From Lacrimispora sinapis (GTDB lineage: Bacteria > Bacillota > Clostridia > Lachnospirales > Lachnospiraceae): 64,000 bases of DNA. Position 1 is the first letter of the stretch; each line of letters opens with the position of its first letter. The notes under the pieces were generated by a model, which did no database searches, had not been told where the DNA came from, and saw only the letters and a program-made list of their open reading frames with translations. This document shows, piece after piece, positions 18,070 to 27,600 of this stretch. Position numbers and translations under genes: made by a program. Where the stretch lies: the NCBI RefSeq assembly GCF_043633585.1, contig NZ_CP141832.1, positions 3,286,001 through 3,350,000 of the forward strand, written 5' to 3'.

Positions 18070-19056
18070 ATGAATATCCAAACTTTGAATAAGCATCTTT
18101 CTACCCTTACGCTTCATGAACAGCAGTACAGAGAAGGAAAATTTTATGACTTCTCCAAGCTGGAGATTGTAGATGTAATAGAGAACCAGAATATTTATAG
18201 AATGGACGTTTCTTATAATCTCACAAACAACATGTTTTCTGTAAAAAAGAACTCCCGTTTCCAACCCGTTCCTCCTCACGTACACAGCTGGGTGGAGATC
18301 AATTATATGTATTCCGGCAGCTGTGAACAAATGATCAATGGCAAATCTCTGATTCTGCATACCGGAGAGATTATTTTAATTGATTGTGAAACCGTTCATG
18401 CCATCGGTTACACCGGGGAAAATGACATTATGATTAATCTTTTGATTCCCAAGGATTACTTAAACAATACTTTTTTAAGCCGTCTTTCCAGCGACAGCCT
18501 CATTTCCCGTTTTTTTATTAATGCCATGAATTCAAAAACAGACCATAACAGTTTTATTGTCTTTCACTCCTCTCACAGCAGAAGACTGCCTGTTTTTATG
18601 AATGAACTTTTATGTGAATATTATAGTCCCTCCATGAATTCTGCGGAGATTTTAGATCACTTATTTTCTTTGGTGGTTTCTGAATTGGTCAATGTCTTTG
18701 GTCATGACATGAGTAATAATCTGGACAAGAATTCCAGTTTTTCGATTATTCCTGTTTTAAAGTATATAGAATCCAATTATCAAACAAGTACCCTGGAAAA
18801 AACAGCAGCCTTTTTCAATATCAACCCCAATTATCTGACCACTTTATTAAAACGGCAGACAGGCCATTCCTATAAGGAACTGATTTTGATGTCCAAAATG
18901 AAGGCCGCACAAAAGCTGCTCTCCTGTACCAGGCTTTCCGTCAAGGAAGTCGCCCTTCATGTGGGCTATGATAACCTTACCTTCTTTTACAGAAAGTTTC
19001 AGGAATACTATCATTGCACCCCGAACGAATATAGAAGGAAGAAAAACGGGGAATAA
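18070..19056 (+). CDS. AraC family transcriptional regulator with cupin sensor
   Basis: 328 residues. Residues about 60-125 form a cupin-like ligand pocket (PPHVHSWVEINYMYSGSCEQMINGKSLILHTGEIILIDCETVHAI). Residues 230-325 form the AraC double helix-turn-helix (FFNINPNYLTTLLKRQTGHSYKELILMSKMKAAQKLL and SVKEVALHVGYDNLTFFYRKFQEYYHCTPNEYRR). ATG 18070 follows AAAGGAG. Divergent from the GH106-like/PTS operon, so it probably senses the imported glycoside or a product and activates that operon. Confidence 0.9.
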   Translation: MNIQTLNKHLSTLTLHEQQYREGKFYDFSKLEIVDVIENQNIYRMDVSYNLTNNMFSVKKNSRFQPVPPHVHSWVEINYMYSGSCEQMINGKSLILHTGEIILIDCETVHAIGYTGENDIMINLLIPKDYLNNTFLSRLSSDSLISRFFINAMNSKTDHNSFIVFHSSHSRRLPVFMNELLCEYYSPSMNSAEILDHLFSLVVSELVNVFGHDMSNNLDKNSSFSIIPVLKYIESNYQTSTLEKTAAFFNINPNYLTTLLKRQTGHSYKELILMSKMKAAQKLLSCTRLSVKEVALHVGYDNLTFFYRKFQEYYHCTPNEYRRKKNGE

Positions 19057-19099
19057 ACCGGCTGTCAGAAGCTTTAAACTTTTAGCAAGAAAAATTCAT

Positions 19100-19128
19100 T
19101 TGACAACCAAATTGCTTTCTTGTAAAAT
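19100..19128 (+). promoter_or_regulatory. Sigma-A promoter of the kup leader
   Basis: TTGACA at 19100-19105 and TAAAAT at 19123-19128 with a 17-base spacer. Transcription should begin near 19135, giving an untranslated leader of about 185 bases before kup. Confidence 0.75.
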
Positions 19129-19134
19129 ACATTT

Positions 19135-19321
19135 GAACAAAAGGGAATAGTTGACACCACCCCGGTGTTTGCGGTTGCATGAATCCGGTTAATCTTACGC
19201 TGGCAAGCATTTATAAACTGCAACGTAACTAAGTAACAAGACTTTTGCTGTAAAATCGCATTTTACAAGAAGGGTCTTTTTTTTGTACAAATTTTAACAA
19301 TCATTTTGCAAAGGGGAAAAA
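19135..19321 (+). ncRNA. kup 5' leader, putative riboswitch or attenuator ending in a terminator
   Basis: Between the promoter and kup lies a structured leader. A strong intrinsic terminator at about 19238-19284 (AAGAC...TGTAAAAT-cgc-ATTTTACA...GTCTT followed by eight T) stands before the start codon, so full transcription needs read-through. Upstream, GTTGCA near 19175 can pair with TGCAAC near 19219, and TTACG near 19195 lies opposite CGTAA near 19223, so alternative folds are possible. Known potassium-gene leaders in Bacillota are often c-di-AMP (ydaO) riboswitches, but I could not recognise the ydaO consensus, so the class is unassigned. Confidence 0.5.
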
Positions 19322-21328
19322 ATGGAACTATCATCAAAGCAGTCTCACATTTCAAACTTAACACTTGGAGGAATTTTAGTAACATTAGGTGTTGTATACG
19401 GAGATATCGGCACGTCCCCGCTCTATGTTATGAAATCCGTACTCTCCGGAAACGGCGGAATCCAGCATGTTTCTGAGAACTTTATTCTTGGAACCCTGTC
19501 CCTGGTATTCTGGACACTGACTATTTTAACGAGTATCAAATATGTTTTCATTACACTGAAAGCGGATAACAACGGGGAAGGCGGAATCTTTTCACTTTTC
19601 ACCCTTGTCAGAAGCCGTTCCAAGTGGCTGATCATACCTGCCATGATCGGAGGCTCCGCCCTGTTGGCCGACGGGATGCTGACACCGGCAGTAACCGTAA
19701 CGTCTGCCGTGGAAGGGCTGAAACTGCTTCCTGTCTTTGAGAACCTGTTCGGCAGCAACCAGAAAAATATCGTTTATCTTGTTATTTTCATCATCTGTGT
19801 CCTGTTTTTTATCCAGCATATCGGTACGGAATTCATCGGAAAGCTGTTCGGACCGATTATGTTTCTATGGTTTAGCAGCCTTGCCTTTTTTGGTATCATC
19901 AATCTGGCAGAAAATCCGTACCTGCTTCGGGCTTTGTCCCCTCATTATGCGGTGAACATTTTATTCAGCGACGATAACAAGCTTGGTTTCTTTATTCTTG
20001 GAAGCATATTTTTATGTTCTACGGGTGCCGAAGCGCTTTATTCAGACCTTGGACATGTGGGAAGAAAAAACATTTACTTTACCTGGCCATTTGTTAAAAT
20101 CTGTTTGCTGCTCAACTATTTTGGACAGGGTGCCTGGATTCTGTCGGCAAGAAATCATTCTGCCCTCGGCATGATGGAAGATTTAAACCCATTTTATCAG
20201 ATGATCCCCCATGGCTTTCTGATCTATGGGATCGCCATTTCAACATTTGCAGCCATTATCGCATCACAGGCATTGATTTCGGGTTCCTTCACCCTTGTAT
20301 CGGAAGCCATAAAGCTGAATCTGTTCCCAAGGCTTCACACCTTGTATCCTTCTACGATGAAAGGCCAGCTTTACATTCCCGCCATCAACCGGATCTTATG
20401 CATTGTCTGCATCGGTATCGTCCTTTTCTTTCAAAGCTCTGAAAAAATGGAGGCCGCATATGGTCTTGCCATCACCGTTACCATGCTTATGACGACCATT
20501 TTGCTGTTTAACTATATGAGGAAGAAAAACACGCCTATTGTACTTTCAGTCATTATGCTTGTATTCTTTATGAGCTTTGAGCTTTCCTTCTTCCTCGCAA
20601 ATATTGTTAAGTTTTTCCATGGCGGATTCGTTGCGATCATCATTGCAGTATCCATTTTGTTCGTGATGTATCTCTGGGACAGGGCCCATATCATAAAGAT
20701 GCGTTATCAGGAAAATGTGCCCGTGAAACAATATATCAAGCAGCTTAGCAAACTGCGCGTTGACCCGGAAATACCAAAATACGCCAGCAACCTGGTGTGT
20801 CTTAGCAACTGTTCCAATCCAAAAGAGATCGAACGGAAAATCATGTATTTTCTTTTGGATAAACGGCCCAAGAAAGCGGATGTATATTGGTTTGTCAATG
20901 TAACCGTAACCGATGAACCTTATCAGGCGGAATATGCCATTGAAAACTTCGGCACCAAGCATATTATCAAGATTCAGCTCAAGCTGGGCTTCCGCATCGA
21001 CCAGAAACTCAATGTATTTTTAAGGCAGATATCAACGGAATTAGTGAAAAATAAAGAAATTGAACCCCAGACCAGCAGCTACTCCATTCTTCCCGGACGT
21101 AATCTGGGAGATTTCCGTTTTGTATTTATCCAGGAGATCCTGTCTCATGAAACTTCGCTTTCTGCCTGGGACGCACTTCTGTTAAGAACCAAATTTTTCA
21201 TACAGAAATTTACCGCTTCTCCCACCAACTGGTTTGGACTTGATACCAGTGATGTTTATATCGAAAAAGTCCCCATGTTCCTTGGGCAATCAGACCGGGT
21301 GGTCTTAAAAAGAAACGATGGGAAATAA
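19322..21328 (+). CDS. kup: Kup-type potassium uptake protein
   Basis: 668 residues, usual for the KUP/HAK/KT family of K+/H+ symporters. The N-terminal signature is LGVVYGDIGTSPLYVMKSV, followed by about 12 membrane segments with NNGEGGIFSLFTLVR, GGSALLADGMLTPAVTVTSAVEGL and GTGAEALYSDLGHVGRKNIYFTWPF-type motifs. The last 190 residues are cytosolic. ATG 19322 follows AAGGGG. Single-gene unit with a leader terminator upstream and an intrinsic terminator downstream, so control probably acts at transcript elongation. Confidence 0.95.
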   Translation: MELSSKQSHISNLTLGGILVTLGVVYGDIGTSPLYVMKSVLSGNGGIQHVSENFILGTLSLVFWTLTILTSIKYVFITLKADNNGEGGIFSLFTLVRSRSKWLIIPAMIGGSALLADGMLTPAVTVTSAVEGLKLLPVFENLFGSNQKNIVYLVIFIICVLFFIQHIGTEFIGKLFGPIMFLWFSSLAFFGIINLAENPYLLRALSPHYAVNILFSDDNKLGFFILGSIFLCSTGAEALYSDLGHVGRKNIYFTWPFVKICLLLNYFGQGAWILSARNHSALGMMEDLNPFYQMIPHGFLIYGIAISTFAAIIASQALISGSFTLVSEAIKLNLFPRLHTLYPSTMKGQLYIPAINRILCIVCIGIVLFFQSSEKMEAAYGLAITVTMLMTTILLFNYMRKKNTPIVLSVIMLVFFMSFELSFFLANIVKFFHGGFVAIIIAVSILFVMYLWDRAHIIKMRYQENVPVKQYIKQLSKLRVDPEIPKYASNLVCLSNCSNPKEIERKIMYFLLDKRPKKADVYWFVNVTVTDEPYQAEYAIENFGTKHIIKIQLKLGFRIDQKLNVFLRQISTELVKNKEIEPQTSSYSILPGRNLGDFRFVFIQEILSHETSLSAWDALLLRTKFFIQKFTASPTNWFGLDTSDVYIEKVPMFLGQSDRVVLKRNDGK

Positions 21329-21348
21329 GATTCTGAAATAAATAGTTA

Positions 21349-21385
21349 AGGTCTCCTATGAAAATCAATTCACAGGAGACCTTTT
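21349..21385 (+). terminator. Intrinsic terminator of kup
   Basis: AAGGTCTCCT and AGGAGACCTTTTT form a 10-bp stem after the kup stop, with a T run on the plus strand. Confidence 0.88.
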
Positions 21386-21450
21386 TGGGTTACAATACAG
21401 ATACATATTAATTTTCATGGCATGGGAATATTTTCCCAAATTATATAATG

Positions 21451-21479
21451 TCATGGCATAAAATGTTTTTATGCCATGA
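21451..21479. repeat. Perfect 13-bp inverted repeat with 3-base loop
   Basis: TCATGGCATAAAA-tgt-TTTTATGCCATGA. The flanks lack a clear T tract, and just upstream a second weaker repeat (TGGGAATATTTTCCCA) occurs. It lies downstream of the minus-strand protease-like gene at 21588, so it could be a processing or termination hairpin for it, or a regulator site. Confidence 0.5.
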
Positions 21480-21587
21480 TCCTTAAGCTCCCAGCGAAAA
21501 AAACTGTAACAGGAAGATGTTATTTTCAGATGTGTGCTGCAGCGTTTTAAAAGTGCAAGCATGCGGTTCCTGCCTGCATTGTATGAA

Positions 21588-22187
21588 TTAATATTTTACC
21601 AGCACCATTCCGCCTTTGCGCTCGTAGCCAGTGTTCCACAGCCCATAAAGTGATATCCAGCGATATCCACCATAGGTGGCAGCTTTTACATAGAAATCGT
21701 CTTCAAATTCCTCATACCCCACCAGCATAAACCAATGCCATACATAATCCTTGTAGTCAGCATTCTTATGCTTTAACATCAAAAACGGGATTGGAATTCC
21801 ATTATCAATCTGTGTCTTTACTTCTATGGCCGCTTCCTTTGCGGAAACCTCACCATGACAGCCGGTCATTTTTATATCCTGATCTCCTACGTCATTCAAA
21901 TAATCCTTAAATCCGTCCATGAATATTTCCAACGTATCAATTCCGTGAATTCGGGGCCTTAAATAGGGCTTCATCTTCATGGCAAACTTGATGTAGTCTT
22001 CCTTTGCAAGTTTTTGAATCTCGTAGGGATATAAGTGCTCTTTTTTTTCATGGAGTGCCGCATTGATGCAGACATCACATGCCGCGGCCGCACCGCATCC
22101 ACCTAAGTGCATCATGGGGTCACGGAACCAGTCCTGATTACCGCCAAAAGAATCTTCAATGTGAAAATAAGGCAATTCTTTCTTCAT
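21588..22187 (-). CDS. Putative papain-like/C39-like cysteine peptidase
   Basis: 199-residue protein with no signal peptide. NQDWFRDPMMHLGGCGAAAACDVC near residues 17-40 offers an oxyanion Gln/Asn and a nucleophile Cys of the GGCG type, and YKDYVWHWFMLVGYEEFEDDFYVKAATYGGYRWISL near residues 145-180 offers the His and a following acidic/Asn residue, an order seen in papain-like C39 peptidases. Substrate unknown. ATG 22187 follows GGAGGGGG, a strong site. The gene stands alone. An alternative is a catalytically inactive relative. Confidence 0.6.
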   Translation of the reverse strand: MKKELPYFHIEDSFGGNQDWFRDPMMHLGGCGAAAACDVCINAALHEKKEHLYPYEIQKLAKEDYIKFAMKMKPYLRPRIHGIDTLEIFMDGFKDYLNDVGDQDIKMTGCHGEVSAKEAAIEVKTQIDNGIPIPFLMLKHKNADYKDYVWHWFMLVGYEEFEDDFYVKAATYGGYRWISLYGLWNTGYERKGGMVLVKY

Positions 22188-22330
22188 GTTCCCCCTCCTT
22201 CTTAATTATGTTATATTGGGATTATAATACCAGTGTTCGATTTCGTAAAGCTATTATAGCAGATTCTAGTGCTCCGGGATATACTTATTAATTGGTAATT
22301 GTAAGTATTAAATATTAGATAAACGTCAAT

Positions 22331-22373
22331 AAAACGGCCCCAGAGGTTTTTTAAACCGCCTGGAACCGTTTTT
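22331..22373 (-). terminator. Intrinsic terminator of the GH78-GH3 operon
   Basis: AAAACGG..CCAG.GG pairs with CC.CCTGG..CCGTTTTT around a T-rich loop, located between the GH3 stop and the divergent upstream region of the peptidase-like gene. Confidence 0.75.
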
Positions 22374-22387
22374 CTGGTCTATTTTTC

Positions 22388-24673
22388 TTATTTTTGATTT
22401 AATGCATCAATCAGCTGCTGTAACATTTCCCGTTTTATCCCCGGAATAAAGCTTAACATCTGACGAAGGGGCATTCCCTCCATGGTGGCCTGCATCATCT
22501 CATGGTTCACTGCACCGCTGCTGTCTTGTGCGTTTTCCTCCATTTCCCTGGCCTGGGTGCCTGCAAACATCTGCTTCTGTGCCGCTTCAAGAATGGCTTT
22601 TCCTTTGGGATCTTTCATGATATCTCCTATTGTAGAGTTAAAATCGTATACGACAGGCACAGCTTCTGTGGATTCAACGGTAACCGTGGAGGATAATATC
22701 CTTTCTCTTACTGATTTTGCAATATGAATCGTATATTCCCCACTTAATACATGCCAGTCATGGAGTCTCATATCCCAATAGGCGAATGCTCTCTTATCTA
22801 ATACAAACGTTACTGTCTTTGTCTCGTTTGGCTCTAAGGCAACCTTTTCAAACCCTCTAAGTTCTATGACAGGACGTAAAACATTCCCTGATGCAGGAGT
22901 AACATAGAGCTGCACGACTTCTTTTCCTGCAATGGCTCCAGTATTGGTCACATCCACACTTACAGTAATCCGTTCCGTATCCTTTATGCTGTTTCTATCT
23001 ACTTTCATATTGCGAAAGGCAAACTGGGTGTAAGATAATCCATAGCCAAAGGGAAACAGCACCTCTGCCTTTTTCGATTCATAATACCGGTAACCAACAA
23101 ATACCCCTTCCCGGTATTCCACTGTATCGCCCTCTCCCTGATAGAAGAGATAAGACGGATTGTCTTCCAGCTTCAGGGGAAATGTTTCCGCAAGCCTTCC
23201 ACTGGGATTGACCTCCCCATAGAGCACCTTTACGACTGCTTCCCCAATCGCCTGACCGCCCAGATATGCCTCAATTAAGCCTTTTACTTTATGGACCCAG
23301 GGCATTTCCACAGGCGATCCATTGTGCAATACTACAATGGTATTGGGCTGAACCTCACAGATTTCCCGGATCAGCTCATTCTGGCAATCCGGCAGGCGCA
23401 TGTGCTTTCTGTCATAACCTTCCGACTCAAAGTTATCCGGAAGTCCTGCAAAAATAACAGCAGCTTCCGCATTTCCAGCGGCATCAACGGCTTTATTTTT
23501 TAATTCCTCTATGGTTGCATCCTTGTCTGTCTGATAACCTTGTTCATAAGTGATCTTTAACCCTGACGCTGCGGCCGCTTCCAGCGCAGAGGTTACCTTA
23601 AAGCTGTTAATATGGGAACTTCCTCCGCCCTGATAACGTGGCTTTTCAGCAAATTCTCCAATAAAAGCAACTCTTCTCTCCCTGGTAAGAGGCAGCACAT
23701 TCTCTTCATTTTTCAATAATACGATTGACGCTTCCGCTGCCTTTTCTGCCAACGCGTGGTCTCTCTCCCGGTCAAATACTGCATTCTCATCCTTGTTTTC
23801 CCAGTAGCGGTATATTACATCTAAGATACGGGCACAGGCTTTATCCAGTACTTCTTCCTCTAACTCCCCACTCCTTACAGCTTCTGCGATGAGGGCATCA
23901 TTGACCCCGCCGCTTCCCGGCATCTCCAAATCCATTCCTGCTTTTAATCCCAGGACTCTGTCATTTACTGCCCCCCAGTCACTTACTACATAGCCGTCAA
24001 ATCCCCATTCCTTTCGCAGTATATCGGTTAGATAGACCGGATTTTCCGAGGCATAAACGCCATTAATTTTATTATAAGAACACATAACCGTCCAGGGCTT
24101 ACTCAACCTTACCGCACCTTCAAAGGCCGCCAGGTAAATTTCCCTCAGCGTTCTCTCATCTGCATCAGAGGAACTGGTCATTCTTCTATGCTCTTGATTG
24201 TTGGCAAGAAAATGCTTAATGCTGGTGCCGATGTTTTTGCTTTGTACACCCCGAATAAAGGCACCTGCCATTTCGGAAGCCACATAAGGATCTTCCGAAT
24301 AATATTCAAAATTACGTCCGCACAGCGGGGAACGCTTGATATTCACTGCAGGACCTAATATCACGCCTACCCCCTCTGCCTGGCACTCCTCTCCGATCGC
24401 TTCACCGATCTCTGTCATCAATTCTCTGTCAAAACTCGCAGCGGTCGCACAGCCTGCAGGAAAGCAAACTGCCTGGATGCTCTCATTTACCCCCAGATGA
24501 TCCGCTTTCACATCTTGTTTTCTTAATCCATGAGGTCCATCGGAAAGCATTACTTTCGGAATATGAAGCCTTTGTATTTCTTTTGTATTCCAAAAATTTT
24601 CACCCGAACATAATCCGGCTTTTTCTTCCAATGTCATTTTACCAATCAATTCCCTAATTTGTTCTGATTTCAT
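22388..24673 (-). CDS. Glycoside hydrolase family 3 (beta-glucosidase type)
   Basis: 761 residues, cytosolic. The N-terminal barrel carries GPAVNIKRSPLCGRNFEYYSEDPYVASEMAGAFIRGVQ, SIKHFLANNQE and the nucleophile Asp in GYVVSDWGAVNDRVLGLKAGMDLEMPG near residue 231. The alpha/beta sandwich has AEKAAEASIVLLKNEENVLPL and YQGGGSSHIN. A fibronectin-III-like domain follows (DVTNTGAIAGKEVVQLYV). About 85 extra residues follow the usual end, and they match the tail of the adjacent GH78 enzyme (STIGDIMKDPKGKAI...LIDALNQ). ATG 24673 follows AAGGAG. Second gene of the operon. Probably removes glucose from plant glycosides after rhamnose removal. Confidence 0.9.
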   Translation of the reverse strand: MKSEQIRELIGKMTLEEKAGLCSGENFWNTKEIQRLHIPKVMLSDGPHGLRKQDVKADHLGVNESIQAVCFPAGCATAASFDRELMTEIGEAIGEECQAEGVGVILGPAVNIKRSPLCGRNFEYYSEDPYVASEMAGAFIRGVQSKNIGTSIKHFLANNQEHRRMTSSSDADERTLREIYLAAFEGAVRLSKPWTVMCSYNKINGVYASENPVYLTDILRKEWGFDGYVVSDWGAVNDRVLGLKAGMDLEMPGSGGVNDALIAEAVRSGELEEEVLDKACARILDVIYRYWENKDENAVFDRERDHALAEKAAEASIVLLKNEENVLPLTRERRVAFIGEFAEKPRYQGGGSSHINSFKVTSALEAAAASGLKITYEQGYQTDKDATIEELKNKAVDAAGNAEAAVIFAGLPDNFESEGYDRKHMRLPDCQNELIREICEVQPNTIVVLHNGSPVEMPWVHKVKGLIEAYLGGQAIGEAVVKVLYGEVNPSGRLAETFPLKLEDNPSYLFYQGEGDTVEYREGVFVGYRYYESKKAEVLFPFGYGLSYTQFAFRNMKVDRNSIKDTERITVSVDVTNTGAIAGKEVVQLYVTPASGNVLRPVIELRGFEKVALEPNETKTVTFVLDKRAFAYWDMRLHDWHVLSGEYTIHIAKSVRERILSSTVTVESTEAVPVVYDFNSTIGDIMKDPKGKAILEAAQKQMFAGTQAREMEENAQDSSGAVNHEMMQATMEGMPLRQMLSFIPGIKREMLQQLIDALNQK

Positions 24674-24712
24674 CTTTTTCTCCTTTATAAACAAACGATT
24701 TGGACGTATTCT

Positions 24713-27454
24713 TCACGATTCGGATTGATTCAGCACATCGAGAACCATTTTTAACAGAGGTTCTAAGGACGGCGCCTGTACAAGCAGCTCTGTTAAGGTA
24801 AATCCATAAGCATACTGGATCATGGGAGTTTCAAAAAATCCCGGAACGGCCTGTTCTATCATCTCTCTTGCAACCGGCTCTCCGGCAAGTTCTCCTAACG
24901 TAGAATCCATGGTGAAACGCTTTATTTCCAATTCCGTATCCGTATCATATTCAAAGAAATAGCTTCCTGATCCCAATTCGACCTCTCCCTCTTTTTCCGG
25001 AAGATAAAGGATGGCCGTGGTATTCACAGGAATTTCTACTTTTACTGTGATTTTACCGTTCTTACATTTCCATTCACTTCGGATACAGCCATAAACCGAT
25101 TCAAAGGAGGCACACACCCAGGTGATTCCTTTGATAAACATTGGTTTGATATAGAATTTTTTGTATCCCGCCTCTATGCCATTGATCCCTGCCAATTTTT
25201 TATACATCCATTCTCCGATGGAGCCATATGCATAATGATTTAAGGAATTCATTCCCGATTGTTCAAAGTCCCCGTTCGGCAAAATGGAATTCCAACGCTC
25301 CCAAATGGTAGTCGCCCCTTTTTTCACTGCATACAGCCAGGAAGGATAATCTTCTTTTAAAAAGAGAACTCCGGCAAGATCATGCATCTTATGATCGGAT
25401 AAGGCATGACAAATGTATGGGGTACCGACAAATCCGGTGCTCATATGGTTTTTATGGGCGCCAATATTACTCTCAAGCAGCTTTGCAATGCGCTCTTTAT
25501 CTTTTTTCCAGGCCAAATCAAAATGCAGCGCTAAGGTAAGTGCTGTCTGGGTTTCTCCTACCATTCTTCCTGTAACCGTAAAATACTCCTTCCGAAAGAT
25601 ATTTAAAACCCTTTTGTACCGCTTCCCATACTCTCTGGCATCTTCCTTTTTTCCAAGCACCAGAGCTGACTTTTTTACAATATCCATGGAATAGAGATAA
25701 TATGCATTGGCAATCAGATAACGGTCGGTTGCTCCTGACCGGTCCACCAATTCTTCCTTATCCAAAGCAAGCCAATCCCCGTATTGATAACCGCTCATCC
25801 ATAGACCGTTACTTTCCGTATGGTTAGTCATATAATCGACCCAGCCCTTCATTGACTCATACTGTTCTTCTAATATGCGCTTATCCCCATAGGTTTCATA
25901 CATGACCCAGGGTACTATGGTTGCAGCATCACTCCATGCCGCTGCACTGTAGCTCCCTAAAACGTCAGGCACAACATGAGGTACAGCTCCATCCTCCAAT
26001 TGTTCCGATGCCAAATCATGCAGCCACTTTGTAAAAAATCTTGCTGTATTCCGGATATAGGCTGCCGTCCCTGCAAATACCTGTGCCTCTCCCGTCCAGC
26101 CAAGTCTTTCATCTCTTTGGGGGCAATCCGTTGGTATATCTACAAAGTTATCGCTCTGCCCCCAATAAATATTGCTTTGGAGCTGATTTACCATGGCATT
26201 GGAACAACGAAACGTTCCCGTATCTGCCATATCCGTATGGATCGCACAAGCAGTAAAATCTTCCGGAAAAATCTCATTTAGCCCCTCGATGCAAATATAT
26301 TGGAATCCATGAAAGGTAAAATGGGGAATAAAGGTCTGTTCACTTCCGTCACAGATATAAATATCTTCTGATATGGCAGCCCGAAGAGTCTCCGGATAAA
26401 AGTTTCCATATTTATCCAGAGTTTCTGCGTGGCGGATTTTAATTCGCTGTCCTTTCTCCCCCTTAACTTTAAACTCTACAAACCCTGAAATATTCTGACC
26501 GAAATCAATCACTTTTTCTTTTTTGGGAGTTTCCATATATTCCTTTGCGGGAAAGCGTTTTTTGATTCGTACCGGCTCGGATTCCTGGGAAACCAGGCGG
26601 CCTTTGTCAAAAACCCCCTCTTCCTTTAAAACTGCAACCGCCTGACCCTGAAATTTCTTTTCCGCCAGGCTGTCATAGGTTTCTCCCATATAAAACTCCG
26701 CACTCCTGATGGGTCCCGTATATACACTCCAGGTGCCATCTGTTGACAGAACTTCTTTGCTGCCATCTTCATAAGCAATGTGAACCTCTGCCAACACAGC
26801 CGTTCTGTCCCCGTATTGATTGGGAGTACAGGTAAAGGATAAATACCCTTTATACCAGCCATTTGCCACTGTGATCTCAATCTCATTCTCTTCCTGCAGG
26901 TATTCATCTGCCTTATAAGTCTGATACTGGATTCTTTTTTTGTAATTGGTCCAGCCCGGTGCAAGATAGGTATCTCCTACTTTCCTGTCATTGATCTTTA
27001 TTTCATAAATCCCTAAAGCAGTGGCAAAAATACGAACTGATTTCACAGCTTTATTGATATGAAATTTTTTGGTGAAAATTGCACAAGCCGTCTCTTCCTG
27101 CAAAAGTTCATGGGTGATCCAGTTTGCTTTAAAATTGGTTCCCTTTAGAATTCCTGTCTCAAAGCTCCCTGTTCCAACGGCTTCATTTCCCAGATTATCA
27201 TACACCTTTACCATCAAATGGTATTGCTTTTCTGCTTCTAATTCTTTCCCTTCATAGGTCACCAAAACAGAATCGTCTTTTTCTACCTTTTGAGTATTCC
27301 ACACTTCCCCTTCGTTGTCTGAAACAATGATCTGATAGGCACTTTGCATCACATTTTGATCTTCCGATTTTATTTTCCAAGAAAATCTCGGCCTCTTAAT
27401 ATCCATTCCAATTGGGTTTACCTGATACTCTGTTTTCAAATCATATAAATTCAC
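24713..27454 (-). CDS. Alpha-L-rhamnosidase, GH78
   Basis: 913 residues without signal peptide. It starts MNLYDLKTEYQVNPIGMDIKRPRFSWKI, as bacterial rhamnosidases do. The catalytic (alpha/alpha)6 barrel holds DIPTDCPQRDERLGWTGEAQ near residue 440-455, including the conserved acidic residues. Later come WLYAVKKGATTIWERWNSILPNG and LNHYAYGSIGEWMYKKLAGI, standard GH78 motifs. After the C-terminal beta domain an unusual extension of about 65 residues begins STLGELAGEPVAREMIEQA and ends LKMVLDVLNQ, matching the GH3 partner's tail. First gene of the operon, divergent from an AraC regulator. Releases terminal alpha-L-rhamnose from flavonoid or saponin glycosides. Confidence 0.93.
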   Translation of the reverse strand: MNLYDLKTEYQVNPIGMDIKRPRFSWKIKSEDQNVMQSAYQIIVSDNEGEVWNTQKVEKDDSVLVTYEGKELEAEKQYHLMVKVYDNLGNEAVGTGSFETGILKGTNFKANWITHELLQEETACAIFTKKFHINKAVKSVRIFATALGIYEIKINDRKVGDTYLAPGWTNYKKRIQYQTYKADEYLQEENEIEITVANGWYKGYLSFTCTPNQYGDRTAVLAEVHIAYEDGSKEVLSTDGTWSVYTGPIRSAEFYMGETYDSLAEKKFQGQAVAVLKEEGVFDKGRLVSQESEPVRIKKRFPAKEYMETPKKEKVIDFGQNISGFVEFKVKGEKGQRIKIRHAETLDKYGNFYPETLRAAISEDIYICDGSEQTFIPHFTFHGFQYICIEGLNEIFPEDFTACAIHTDMADTGTFRCSNAMVNQLQSNIYWGQSDNFVDIPTDCPQRDERLGWTGEAQVFAGTAAYIRNTARFFTKWLHDLASEQLEDGAVPHVVPDVLGSYSAAAWSDAATIVPWVMYETYGDKRILEEQYESMKGWVDYMTNHTESNGLWMSGYQYGDWLALDKEELVDRSGATDRYLIANAYYLYSMDIVKKSALVLGKKEDAREYGKRYKRVLNIFRKEYFTVTGRMVGETQTALTLALHFDLAWKKDKERIAKLLESNIGAHKNHMSTGFVGTPYICHALSDHKMHDLAGVLFLKEDYPSWLYAVKKGATTIWERWNSILPNGDFEQSGMNSLNHYAYGSIGEWMYKKLAGINGIEAGYKKFYIKPMFIKGITWVCASFESVYGCIRSEWKCKNGKITVKVEIPVNTTAILYLPEKEGEVELGSGSYFFEYDTDTELEIKRFTMDSTLGELAGEPVAREMIEQAVPGFFETPMIQYAYGFTLTELLVQAPSLEPLLKMVLDVLNQSES

Positions 27455-27600
27455 TTGTTATCCTCCACTCCCGGCATGATGATAATCCATGGAACACGAT
27501 CATCAAAATCCGTAATTTTCTATTGCATTTTTGTTTCAATTCATATAAATTTGTGGTAGAAACATACTATTTTATTAAAATCACCTCATTGGAGGGTCAA

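Noticed and set aside
19135..19321. Calling the kup leader a ydaO c-di-AMP riboswitch
   Set aside because: Gene context fits but the conserved ydaO sequence blocks could not be found by eye.
21365..21562. 65-residue minus-strand frame overlapping the kup terminator
   Set aside because: No ribosome site, begins in noncoding DNA and covers two hairpins; no recognisable protein.
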